Source of the DNA: Mastacembelus armatus
Taxonomy: Eukaryota > Chordata > Actinopteri > Synbranchiformes > Mastacembelidae
Direction of reading: 5' to 3'
NCBI RefSeq assembly: GCF_900324485.2
Contig: NC_046654.1
Location: 3,330,562 to 3,394,561, forward strand
DNA length: 64,000 nt
Shown here one piece after another: positions 20,785-32,000 of this stretch; position 1 is the stretch's first letter; each line of letters starts with the position of its first letter. The translations under genes and the position numbers were made by a program. The notes under the pieces are model-generated. The model was not told the origin of the DNA. It saw nothing but the letters and a program-made list of their open reading frames with translations, and did not search any database.

Positions 20785-23700
20785 CTAATGGTGGTGACCG
20801 ACAGACAGCACCAGGGGAATGAGGCAGCCCAGCACCAGAGCTGCCACCTCCACCTTGCTCAGTCCTTTCCCTCCATTTCCTCCTGCAGGAGCGTGGCTGT
20901 GGCCGCCGCCCCCCACCTCAGGGAGGACGTGGACAGTCGCCACGTAGAGGAAGGTGCCGGCAGAGAAGAGCATGGCGACACCAGTGGCGTTGACGTTTGA
21001 CAGGGCCTCTTTGCTGCTCTGAGGGGCAGAACAAACAAAAACATTGTTGGGAAAAATGTCATGGACAAACTTTGTTCCATCAGAAGCATTTCCTTTCTGA
21101 TGGCTGTAATATTGGTGAAACACACCTGTGTGTAGATAATAAAATGCCCTTTATTGTCTAAAACCTTCCTGGAAAATGCTTCTTAAAAGTCATACTGTTT
21201 ACTTTACAAGCCTTTAAGGTAAACAGATGTTTAATATTCAGAGTTGCTGGATATGGATATACCTACTCTGCAAAAAACGGAACCTAATTATTCAAAAATC
21301 GCTAAAAAAAGTGAAAAAAAGAACACTAAAAAAAACAAAACAAAAAACCTGTATTTACCTGACTGAGGCCTAAAAATGTGAGCATGGCAAGGACAGGTGC
21401 TGCCAGGGCGAAGACCAGGAGATGTTTACGGATGCGGTTTCTCTCAAGACCAGCATGCATCAGGAAAGACACCAGACCAAACGCTGCTGGAGCCTGAAGA
21501 CGACAAACCAGCAGAGTTCACACTGTGATCAAACTAAAGATTATCTCCATTATCGATTAATCTGCAGATTTTGGATTAATTTATTTGTTCAAATGAGTCA
21601 CAGAAAAGTGAAATATCTTAAATATCCTCATTATTTTACTTTCACTTAAATAAAATATTCAGTTTACTATCAAATAGGACCAAGAAGAAAGATGAAGCTT
21701 AGTTTGTATAAGGCAATTTAAAGTGCTTCTTATAATGCAAGCAAGAAACCACACAATACAGTATAAAAAGGAAAGTGATTTCCTGTGAAACATATAAACC
21801 AGTGTTACCTTATGCAGCATGATTGCTACAAAGACAATGAGCTGAACGCTGGTCTGAGAGGTAGAAGCAGCAGCTCCCAGAGCGACTCCATCAGCTGCAG
21901 GAAAAAGTGAAGGGGATGTGATAATATTCTGTCAGCAACACATTAAAGTCCTGATTAGAATATAGTTAAAAATCTATTACTGCTTAAACACACTAAATAA
22001 TCACCTACAGTCTGGGTTTTGCCTTTTCAGCAGAAACAGACAAATATGATGCGTTTGAAGGTAAAAAATATTATTATATATTATCAAGAGAATCTAACCT
22101 GCAGCGTGGACCACGAGACCCAGGGTGGTGGTGATTTTTGACGAGGCCACTCGTGCTGCCTCTGGATCTAAACAAAACGAAATCCAAAAGCTGATGTGAG
22201 TTAAAACACGACAGCACCTGTAGCATCTAATGTTGAAGACTTTATCAACAGTTTGCAATTCAGGAAATGCTGCAATAAAAAGCTCAAATGCAGCTGCGTT
22301 TAGCTGCATCTGAGCAAACAGCATTTAAAACTTAACCATCTTAAGGTGTTTTGGGAATTTTCACTAGATGAGGCCTCATATTCCCCAAATTAGGCCAGAA
22401 ACTAGACCTTCTATACCTGTGTGCTGTTCCTTTCTAAGAAACAAGTGCAATAGATTTAGTATATCAGATTTTTATCTGGCTTGGTATACTGACCCTCAGT
22501 GTTGTGCATATGAGAACTGCCTATCTGGTCCACGAGTAACATAAAGACGAAGCCCAGGACTAGAGAAACTCCGATGCAGGCATGAAGCTCCTCGTGAGTG
22601 TGTTCGTGTTTCACGCTGGCACCAAGAGCTGCCTCAGCTTCACCCTTTGTCTCGGAGACTTCCACACCTCCAGCCTGGCTGTGGCTGTGGCTGTGGTGTC
22701 CACCTGCAGACACACAGGTCCGGAGAGACAACAGTGCACAAATTCACAGCTTAACAAAGAGATCACCACACAGTCATGTGGCCTCCTATGACACAGGTAA
22801 TGTGCAAATTAGACCAAAACAAATACCTGTAATTGACAACGTTATGCAACAGAAACAGACGTCATCTGTGTGTACGACACTTGATGAACTTTGCTCTGTT
22901 TGAATAGTATTTAAACTGATTCTGTCCACAGGGCAAGTACGTGTATCTATGAAATATTTCTCTACACCTTCGTTACTCGGTTTTCTCTGTTTTTCTGTTC
23001 TCTGCTGCTCCTGAAGGAGTCGAAAGCTTTGGGCATGTTTTGCAACAGTCTTTCAGAAATTTATGCTGGTTTCCACTTAATGAAATACACACACACACAC
23101 CAAATCAGAGTGCCTAAATCTGAAGCATCTGTGGAGACCATTTCTGTGTAGTGTTGTTTTAACATGGATGTGCCAAACTCTACCTTCAAGGATTTCCTCA
23201 TAAAGTGCATGGACCCCTTCAGGAATGATAACGGCAAGCGCAGTCCCACAGAGCAGCCCAGCCCCCATCACAGTGATCAGCTTCAGCTTCTCCTGCAGAA
23301 ACAAAAAGATTATCCAGCGTTACAAAATTTATGATATGTTCACTGCTTCTTTCTCTGATTAAAGCTAAGGGTGGGCGGATCGATCCCAATAGATAGTATC
23401 AATAGCAACATTGGTATTGGTATCAGATCAATACTAGAGTGATGGGATTGATACTTCACTTTCATCAGACATGTCTGTGCAAACACCAAAGCTCCTTTCA
23501 CATCTTGTAGTCATGAAGGCATCATGACGGCAGAGAGGAGCAGCAGCTGTGGAGCGTTACGTGGCGTTACTTCAGTAAATGAACTGCGACCACAACACTG
23601 TTCACTAGTGCGGCAACATCACCAATCTTGTTTAAAATGTTTAATGTTAAAACACCACAAAAAAAAAAAAACAAAAAAAACTCCGAGCTGCAGAAGAAAC

Positions 23701-24356
23701 AAAGAGAGGGGAGGGGTGTGGCATTCAGAGAGGCACAGACTAACCAGGAAGTTCACATATTGTGATGAAAATAATATTTTAGTCGCATGGGACGTTCTTC
23801 AGCTGCCATCAGAAGAAAAAAGAAAAACATTCTCATTTCTCACAGTAATTTATAAAACAGACTAGTCCTGGACTTGAACATGCACATCATTATTATAATT
23901 ATCACTGTGGTCAAGTAAACCTATTCAGATGTAGCATATGTTAATAACACTGACCTCCACTACATGAGCGTACATAAGCCTGTGTTAGAAGTAAAAAGTA
24001 TCTGTATCTGTGGTATTAGACCTGTATTAACTTGATTTTACCAAAATACCAAAACGCCAAATTTTGCAATATGACATACCCCTGATTAAAGCCACCCACA
24101 GAGATGACCTTTCACCTCTGGGCACATTTAGAGATGTGGATACTGATAAGTGACTACAGTTAAACAAAGCAGCATGTTGCACAAAGTTTAATGTCCCAAA
24201 CACACTTCTGAGAAGTTGACTGTTAAAGGACTGTCACAGAGTTTAATGTCTCAAACTCACCTCTGAGAAGTTGACTGCCAAAGGGATCGTCCCGGCCACA
24301 TAACATCCCACCAACATCGCCAGAGACAGCAGGCTAATCGAGCTAAAATCGTCCAT
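20785..24356 (-). CDS. SLC39A9: Zinc transporter ZIP9 (SLC39A9)
   Basis: A 312-residue multipass membrane protein from seven exons: 24356-24261, 23292-23184, 22703-22494, 22167-22099, 21894-21809, 21493-21359, 21018-20785. Phases agree and the coding sum is 939 bp. It starts [20 protein letters not shown], nearly the human ZIP9 start, and ends in LSVGHHH. ZIP hallmarks are present: [16 protein letters not shown] in transmembrane 4 and LHKAPAAFGL in transmembrane 5, which hold the metal-binding His and Asp. The variable loop between transmembrane 3 and 4 is His-rich (HHSHSHSQ and HEHTHEELH). The family moves zinc toward the cytosol, at the Golgi and plasma membrane; human ZIP9 is also reported as a membrane androgen receptor. 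Intron 1 carries a hAT insertion. PLEKHD1 is its downstream neighbour on the same strand, as in human. Confidence 0.97.
23366..24084. mobile_element. hAT-type DNA transposon with 8-bp target duplication
   Basis: A 719-bp element inside SLC39A9 intron 1. It is flanked by perfect 8-bp direct repeats ATTAAAGC at 23358-23365 and 24085-24092, the duplication length made by hAT transposases. The ends are imperfect inverted repeats, TAAGGGTGGGC at the left and CAGGGGTATGTC (complement) at the right. The interior has a gtatcgat-like AT-rich start common in fish hATs. Near 23608-23660 a short, frame-shifted stretch reads like a BED-finger remnant (NITNL, then KCLMLKHHK). It cannot encode a transposase and is non-autonomous. 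The perfect duplication argues for moderate age. Confidence 0.85.
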
Positions 24357-26048
24357 GGCTGCTAATCTACCTAGCTACACCATCAAAACCAGCCTCGTCA
24401 CACACTGTTAACACGTCACAATAAATATCATGCCGCAAACTGCAGCTGTGAGTTAATGAAGCTCAATTTAAAAAACGTCACGTCTCCTTATTGTTTCAGT
24501 TTACGACCAAACATCCACGTTAGCAGCGCAGAGACGATGCCGCTAGCAATGCTAAGCTAACTAGCTTCCGTGTGTGTCCGGCTCTTAAAACTCGCCAGTA
24601 AAACACCCTGACATGTCGACCTTCACGCTCAAACCCGCATAGTTTCCTCAAAAACCAGCTGACACGAACAATGCTGCAACTTCCCGACTTGGCTAGCAGC
24701 TACCGAAGCGGCTAACTGAACATTCTCCTGTTTAGTGCCGAAGAAGAGTGTTTCCGGGTCACAGGTCATCCTGGTTAACCTGTCGAGACAAACCTGCCAC
24801 GTGTCCCTTTGTGAATCAAGGTTAGAAAAAGAGAGAAGAAGAATTAGAGCAACATTAAACCTAATTTAATAAACAGGAATACAAGACACAAGCCCCAGGT
24901 AATTTCATTCACTCATTTTCTATTGAAATGTTTGAGTCACAAGTAAAAGCAAATACATAAATACATTAAAATAAATTACAGAGACCAGCTTCTGAAATAT
25001 GAATATTTTGTTTCCCAGTTTTCAGTGATAACTGAACTGATGCACTTTATTATTTTAGTTTAAGTGGGGATAAAATGGCAAACCTGCACCGTATTATAAA
25101 GCTTTGCAATTATTATTCTTCATTAACAAATAAAAGAAAATTCAGTTTTATGTTTAAATTGTTTTTTTTCCCAAAGAGACCAGGTTCAGGTGAGAAAGTG
25201 AGGTCAAAATGACGCTACCTGACTGCATTACCCATAATAACTCAGTACTCAATTCGAGTAATATGAATCTGTATAGTTCAATTTAAGCCTTTTATTACAT
25301 ATTCTGTGATTGGATGCTAAGTTTGCTCTTTGGTTGACAGCACAGAGGACAGTGATGCAGACAAGGTGAGAGAGCAGGGTTTAGTCCCCAGATAGACCCC
25401 AGAAAATAAGGCCCTGTATAAAAGCCTGATCCTAGAATCGCCCCTGGTTTGAACGTGGAATAGTATCTTATCCAAGGTTTTCTGTGTGTTACGTGACACT
25501 TAAAAAAAAAAAAAAAGTAATTTGATGAAACCACCACAAAACAAATGAGGTCAGTATAAACTCGGAGGTTTTAAAATTAGGTTTCAAGAAGGTTCACCGA
25601 GGGGCTGGGAATGTGTTAAAGCAAAAGAGACAATATTTTATTTAAAAAAAAAAAAAAAAAAAAGCTTATTTATTAGTTCACACAACGGAGCAGTGCCGTA
25701 ACATGACAACAGTAAGTCAAAGCAGAATATGTCCAACATACAGAAGAACAGATGGGTCATTTGCAACTCTTTTGTCTCACCAGCATCAACAAAAGAAAAA
25801 AATACAACCAAATCTTATCATGCAGTGTGTTTGTGCAAACCCTTTCTGTTCACAGCTCACACTTTCGCTTCCAAACACAAACACACACACAAACACACGC
25901 ACGCACACACACAAACACACACGCACGCACACAAGGCAACAGCTCCTTGTTGAAGGAATGGAGGGGCACATGTTTACAGTCTGCCAGACCAGAAAACTGC
26001 AGGTAGCAAAACTGTGAGGTGAGACAATCAGTCAGAGACACGTGGTCT
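24357..26048. other. SLC39A9 promoter region and RBM25 3' flank
   Basis: The first 400 bases upstream of the SLC39A9 start are the most GC-rich part and include an ETS-like TTCCGG near 24751, fitting a housekeeping promoter. The rest is AT-rich with A runs near 25501 and 25643 and a long CA tract at 25874-25934. There is no coding exon. Confidence 0.55.
25874..25934. repeat. CA/CG-interrupted microsatellite
   Basis: A 61-bp run of ACACAC with AAAC and ACGC interruptions, between SLC39A9 and RBM25. It should be length-polymorphic. Confidence 0.9.
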
Positions 26049-26053
26049 TTATT
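26048..26053 (-). terminator. AATAAA overlapping the RBM25 stop codon
   Basis: The minus strand reads GTG AAA TAA AGA at the end of RBM25, so the hexamer AATAAA overlaps the last Lys codon and the stop. If used, the 3' UTR would be only about 20 bases. A second AATAAA on this strand lies at 25637-25642, about 400 bases further, and is the more likely functional signal. Confidence 0.4.
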
Positions 26054-29000
26054 TCACCAGTCCAATCTTCTTAGCTTCTGTTTCATATATCAACAGCCTC
26101 CACATTTTTACTATGAAGACTTCTGCTTCTTCATCAAGGACCTAAACACAAAGAGATGTGTTAGAAAATGTGTACATATACCAGTAACTTGTTAAATGAA
26201 CATTTTACATGAAAACAATGAATTACTATTTTGACAGTTTTATTTGCGAAACGTCAAACTAGTGGAAGATGGACTTAAAATTTTCTACAGCTCTAGGTGC
26301 AACCTACAGCCCAAAACCTATTTAGGTCACTGTCATATATGTCAAAGTATCAGATCTACCAGCTGTTATTCTGCATTTTTATTTGAAATATGACAAACAA
26401 TGAATCAATCTTTAAAAACCTGTAAAACTTTATCACCAAACAAAAGCCAATAAGAATTTAATGTTTACTTGAACAAGTTGAAATAACTAACAATATAAAA
26501 AGATTCAAATGAACTCAAACAGGGTTGTGAGCTAAGTTCAACTTACCATTGCAACATCATCAAGAATACCCTGAGGGGTGCTGTGTGCCATCACCTGGGG
26601 AGGAGAAGAAACACAGTTATAGCAAACAACACCACCCAAAAAAATAAATAAATCAGGAAAAAGGATCCAGACCTAAATTTAAACCTCAGTTCATACTAAC
26701 TGACCTTTGAACAGACAAAATCAACCAGAGTGGGTTCCTCCTCGCCAATGTATTCAATGATTTTCTTATTGATCCATGGTTTAATACGACGATCCATGAG
26801 AACCTATAGGGAGATCAATCAACATAAAGCTTCATTTTCAATGTGATCACATAAAATCAGCAAATACAAACAAAGAAATTGATTAATGTTGATGATGATG
26901 CTTCTAAAATTCTGTCCTTTTCATTATCTTTGAACGTCACAGGAGCAGGCAGAAAATACTGTAAATGTAATAAAACAGCCAGAAATCCAAAATGACGAAG
27001 GCTCTTTACCGTGTCAACCATGGTCCAGTCCAGAGGGTAGGAGAAGAGCTCAGGCCTGGCTGTGGGAATCTTCTCAATAAGGCTCTTTATGTGCTTACGT
27101 TTCTCCTCTGTGTTGATGCTGCCTTTGGCCCCTGAAATTTCTGCCCCATCCAGCCCCAGACTCTTATCGTCATCACCATAGTCCAGTGGAACCAGTTTCC
27201 TTTTACGAGGCTGCTCGTCAGCCTCCTCGTCGTCAAACTTGTTGAAAACACTTTCCACGGTTGCCAGTTTCTTTCGCTTTCCTGCGTTGAGCTGGTTGGG
27301 GCTGTTGGTGGCACCTGCAGCAGAAGACCAGTTTATTCTAGTACAGCTGTAATGTTAAAGAAATAGATCCCCCTGCATCCTTAGTTAACTTCTGTACTCA
27401 CCCAGTTTGAGACTGAGACCAATTTTTGGCCGATGCTCCTCTGGTGGTTGGACATCAGGAGTGTTCTCGCCCGGAATGATGATGCCGCAGGGAGATTCAT
27501 TACCGGGTGTGTTTGGAGTCACATTTCCACTGGCTGAGGACACCGACGGCGCGGTTGTGATTGGTCGCATAATGGGTTTGAGTTGCGGCTTGACTTCTTG
27601 AGAGTCATCACCATCGTGGAAGTCATCCTCCTCTCTGAACTCCACATCATCATCTGAATGCTGCTGGTGGCTTCGTGGTGCTGGCTCCACAATTCTTTCT
27701 GACACTCTCTTTTCCCGATCCTTGTGAGTCTTCTCCTGCTTCACGTCCTCCTCAGGTTCAAGCTTCAGAGGAGGCTGCCGTCTGCGCTCTGCCTCTTCCT
27801 CCATCTGTGCAAATATACCCGGCAAATAAAAATGGCTTTACTTTATGCTACAGTCAAACAAAAGTAAGTTGCGTGAGGACTCACCCTCTGCAGCTCAGCA
27901 TCAGGGTCAGGGTGCCCCTCAGTGAGAAGCCTTTGTCTGATCTCCTCCAGCTCCTCCTTCTCCCTCTTCCGGTCTCGCTCATCCAATTCTATCTCCTTCT
28001 CTCGGTCTCGAAGTCGCTTCTGCAAAGCACTCCCCCTGAGAAAGAGAATAATGAAGTGAAGTAATGCAAAAACAAAAGCCAGCATGCCTCACACTTCTGA
28101 ATGTGACAGTCACCTGTAATATTTGGGGTCGTCTCTGTCGTCGTCATAATCCTCAAGAAATTCTTTCAACCTTTTGGCTTCTTTCATCTAAATATCAACC
28201 CACAGCAATAATTAGTGGATCTGCATAAACCCAGCAAGTCCTGCCATATCTGAGGTTATAAACTGTCTAAAAACAATGGCAATATTATTTGCTAACAACG
28301 TGATCAGCTGTGCATTGATGTATACCATTTCACGCCGCCTCTCATCATCCCTTTCTGTTTCTTTGTTGTAGTCTCGGGACTTCTTCCTCTCTCGGATCTC
28401 CCAGTTTTTGAGGCGCTTTAAGAAATGAAATTATGAAATTAACTTAAGTGTAATTATGCTTCACCAACATGAAACTTAGGTGACACAATATACGTACTTC
28501 CTGGTAAGCTGCCTCCTTGTCTCGAAGCCTCCTCTCAAGTCTCCTCCGTTCGTAGACGTCCTCCTCATCTTCTTCACGTTCTCGTTTCTTCTCTTCTCTT
28601 GTCCGCTCTCTGCAGAAAACACATCACTGCTGTTATGGTGTGCACATAACAACTGCACAACAATGGTTTCATTTCAAGAAAGTTAAATGAGCCATCAAAC
28701 TCCATTTAAGTGTGCACCTGTTCTATTATCTGACTTGTAACCTTCAGATAAGTCAGCATTGTGTCAAAATGACTCATGTAATCAGGTATCATCACTGACC
28801 TCGATCTGCTGCGACCTTCACTGACGTCTCGACTCCTTTCGCTCTCTCGCTCCTTCTCTCGCTCTTTTGTCCTCTCCCGTTCACGATCTCGCTCTCGCTC
28901 ACGATCACGATCACGATCGCGGTCTCTTTCTCGCTCTTTGTCCCTTTCTCTCTCCCTCTCCTTCTCTTTCTCACGGTCGCGGCGTTCCCTCTCACGTTCC

Positions 29001-32000
29001 CGCTCTTTGTCCCTCTCTCTCCTTTCCCTCTCGAGCTCCAGTCGTTCCTTTTCTTTCTTTCCTTTTTCCTCCTCCAGTTTCTACAGGGGCCCAACAGGAA
29101 GAAAGGGGAGATGAAGTGGGGAATGTGTTACTAGATTAAAAACACCCAAAGTACCATCAAATATAAACAGGCTATCAGCACATTATACTGAAAATAACTT
29201 AGTGTCCCTGGGCCAGTGATGCTCACATAAAGCCAATGACCCACTGCCTTAGAGTGGCTGGCTGCTGTGAGTGACAGCGTCCCCTTAGCCCTGACATTTC
29301 CTCCAGGAAGACTGATCCTCTGCTTAAGCAGATTTAATAGAGATGCTGCTCAATACAGGACACACTTTCTTACACCCCTAAACTGCAGTTTATTCCTGAA
29401 GGGCACACAAAATGAAATAATCTTTAGCTGTATGAAGGATTACAGCATAACTGTCATTTTTTTTAATATCAAAGTGGTGGAGAGACATTTTTTCGTTCCA
29501 GTATTCAGCCCTGGCCTTTATCACAAACATTAGTACTGAATGATTTTGTCTGATATGTAACAGGTCAGCTCATCCTCTGCGGTTACTATGTGCTCTATGG
29601 TGATCTGAGATTATGCTCTGATGTCATGACGGTCTATTCCAATAAAAACTCAGCTGTAGGCAGATATGTATTGATGAAGCCTCGACCAGCCCACTTTTCG
29701 AATCAATGTGCACTCAGACTAATGCAGAAAGTGACAACCTTAGAAGACAACCTTATCTAAGACATATTGTAGGTGCATCACTGTGTCTACAAATAAGATG
29801 ATGGTGACTATTCCACACAGCAGAAGATATTTGTCATCTAATATATGGTCTGATGCTTTATGGACTCCTTGAGTCTTTATACGATTCCTTGAGTTGATGG
29901 GTTTAACTGGAAACAGGGGCCCCTCATGCTATGAACATGCTCATGGTAACATAAAGAATTGGCAAATGGCCCAAATAAGCGAATTACATAATCAGCTCCC
30001 ATGTGTTTTCTACATGGTCGCCTGAGATGTGGGGGAGAATGCAAGTGCTCCTCTGCAGCAGTGTGGGAGTTCTGGCATAGGCTGAGTGACAGAAGCAGCA
30101 TCTCAGACTACATTGTACTGTTGGATAATTTTATGCGTTCAGTTTCTCAGAGATTCTGTAGAGCAATGAATACCTTGTGCTACTCCCTCAAGACAAAAAC
30201 TATCAAATATGAGGAGTTTGAAAGTGTATGCAGGCCTATCTTGAATGCATGTGATTAAAAAACACCCCAAAACCTCTATGTGTATGTAAGAAATGTAAAT
30301 CAGGTGTCTATGTTCTCACCGGCTGGCACAGAAATCATAGCATTTTCTGCAGATCATTTGGCAGCTATTAGTGTGCAACTTACAGGTGATGAACTATGGT
30401 TTCAGCGCTTCTCTGCCCCTACACATCCTACAGGCTACGTGTGGGAGGAAAAGCAGGTCAAGTGTAAAGGCAATATAATCAGGAAAAATGTCCAAACGAT
30501 ACCAGCGAAGCAGGTTATCTAATTACACTTCATCCACATAAAAAACATCAAGAACAAAGTTTTTTAAATTCATCAAGTTAGATACTGTATTCCACTTTGC
30601 CACAAGGAAATTAGTGAAGCAGTCTTACCTGTAGGCTGTCCTGTCTCTCCAGTCTCTCCAACCCATTAAATGGTATCAAAACATTTAACAGAGTGAGACC
30701 CGCAGTCCAATCTGTCCTCACAATATTAGAGAAAACAGTTTGAACTGTGGGTCTGACAACTGTTGAATGATGAGCAAAATAAGGAAAGAATGACGGGTCT
30801 AAACTACCTGTTCCACATGACTATGTCCATAAAAGCTGATTCAAACAGCATTAACAGGTGAGAGTAGTTTAAAACTAGACAATGAACAAGGTATCTGACA
30901 GCGAGTTGCTTTAATCCACAGCTCCTACTGTAATGCTTAGAGTTAGAACCTTCACTCATTTCTGAACTTACCTCTTTCTAACATTTCATTATTTAAAAAA
31001 AAAAAAAAACAGCTGAAATTTTCTTCTTAACACTGTATTTAACTAAACTAAATCATTAGTGGGATTAGATTTCACTAAATACCGATTAGCACTGGTTTCC
31101 AAATTCCAGCCTTCTATATTCAGTACTTTACTTCGTCCCTATTATAACATACTTTGCAATGATCCTTGTCAGTGGTGCTTTGGCATTCTGCTATCATGGT
31201 TTTAAAATCTGTTCCCCTACAACATACCAAGTCTTTTTTTCTGTCTTTGATGATTATGTTCTAATTATCTGGCTCTTTTAGATCTGTCACTTGCATCACA
31301 TAGAAGATGAGATTCACTAATACACTTCAACATTTCATTTATTTCTCTGTTCTTTCATTGTTTTTCCTCAGAAAATCTCAGGTAAATCTAAGACTCATCA
31401 CAAAAGAAAAAATCTAATTTTCAAATCAAAATTAGACAAACATAAGAGGGATAATATACATATATAACAAGGACTCACCTCATTAATCTTCAGACCACAG
31501 AGTGCTGTGAAGGGGCGCCCCCTGATTTAATAACTCAATAAACTGCAGCTTAAACTACCGCAGTGGTTAGGCTCATTTAGTCTGTGTGTGTTCCTCAAAA
31601 CACAACATTGATCATATGAGGACCTGCAGAGTTTCACTGAGCTCCCTGCCTGACTGTGACTGTTTTGTTTTTTTAATCACTAACAATTAGTACAGTCCAG
31701 TGTCAGCACCAGTACCAGTGGGAGCTTTGCATGCCCATGTCCACACATAAGTAAAAACAATGGAAGTGACCTGAGAGCCAGTTGCCCCTCTGCAACCCCT
31801 CCAGAAGGGAGCGCCCAAGATGAGTAAGGAAGAAATGAAAGCTCATACTTACATCCTATCCTCGCAACTTTTTCCCAAAGCTGAGATTCTGAGATTCATC
31901 TTGCTCTAGTCACCAAATGAACTCTACCATATTGGTGGGGTTTAATCAATAGATTAGCTTTAGATGGAATTTAACATTGTGTCCATGCACTCTGTGTAAT

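Noticed and set aside
29600-29900. Box C/D-like motifs (tgatgaag, gatgatgg with ctga further on) in the RBM25 intron
   Set aside because: C and D boxes do not match consensus together and no terminal stem was found, so no snoRNA is called.
30001-30522. Plus-strand ORFs of 80-85 codons inside the RBM25 intron
   Set aside because: They are antisense to the gene and have no recognisable family or splice support.
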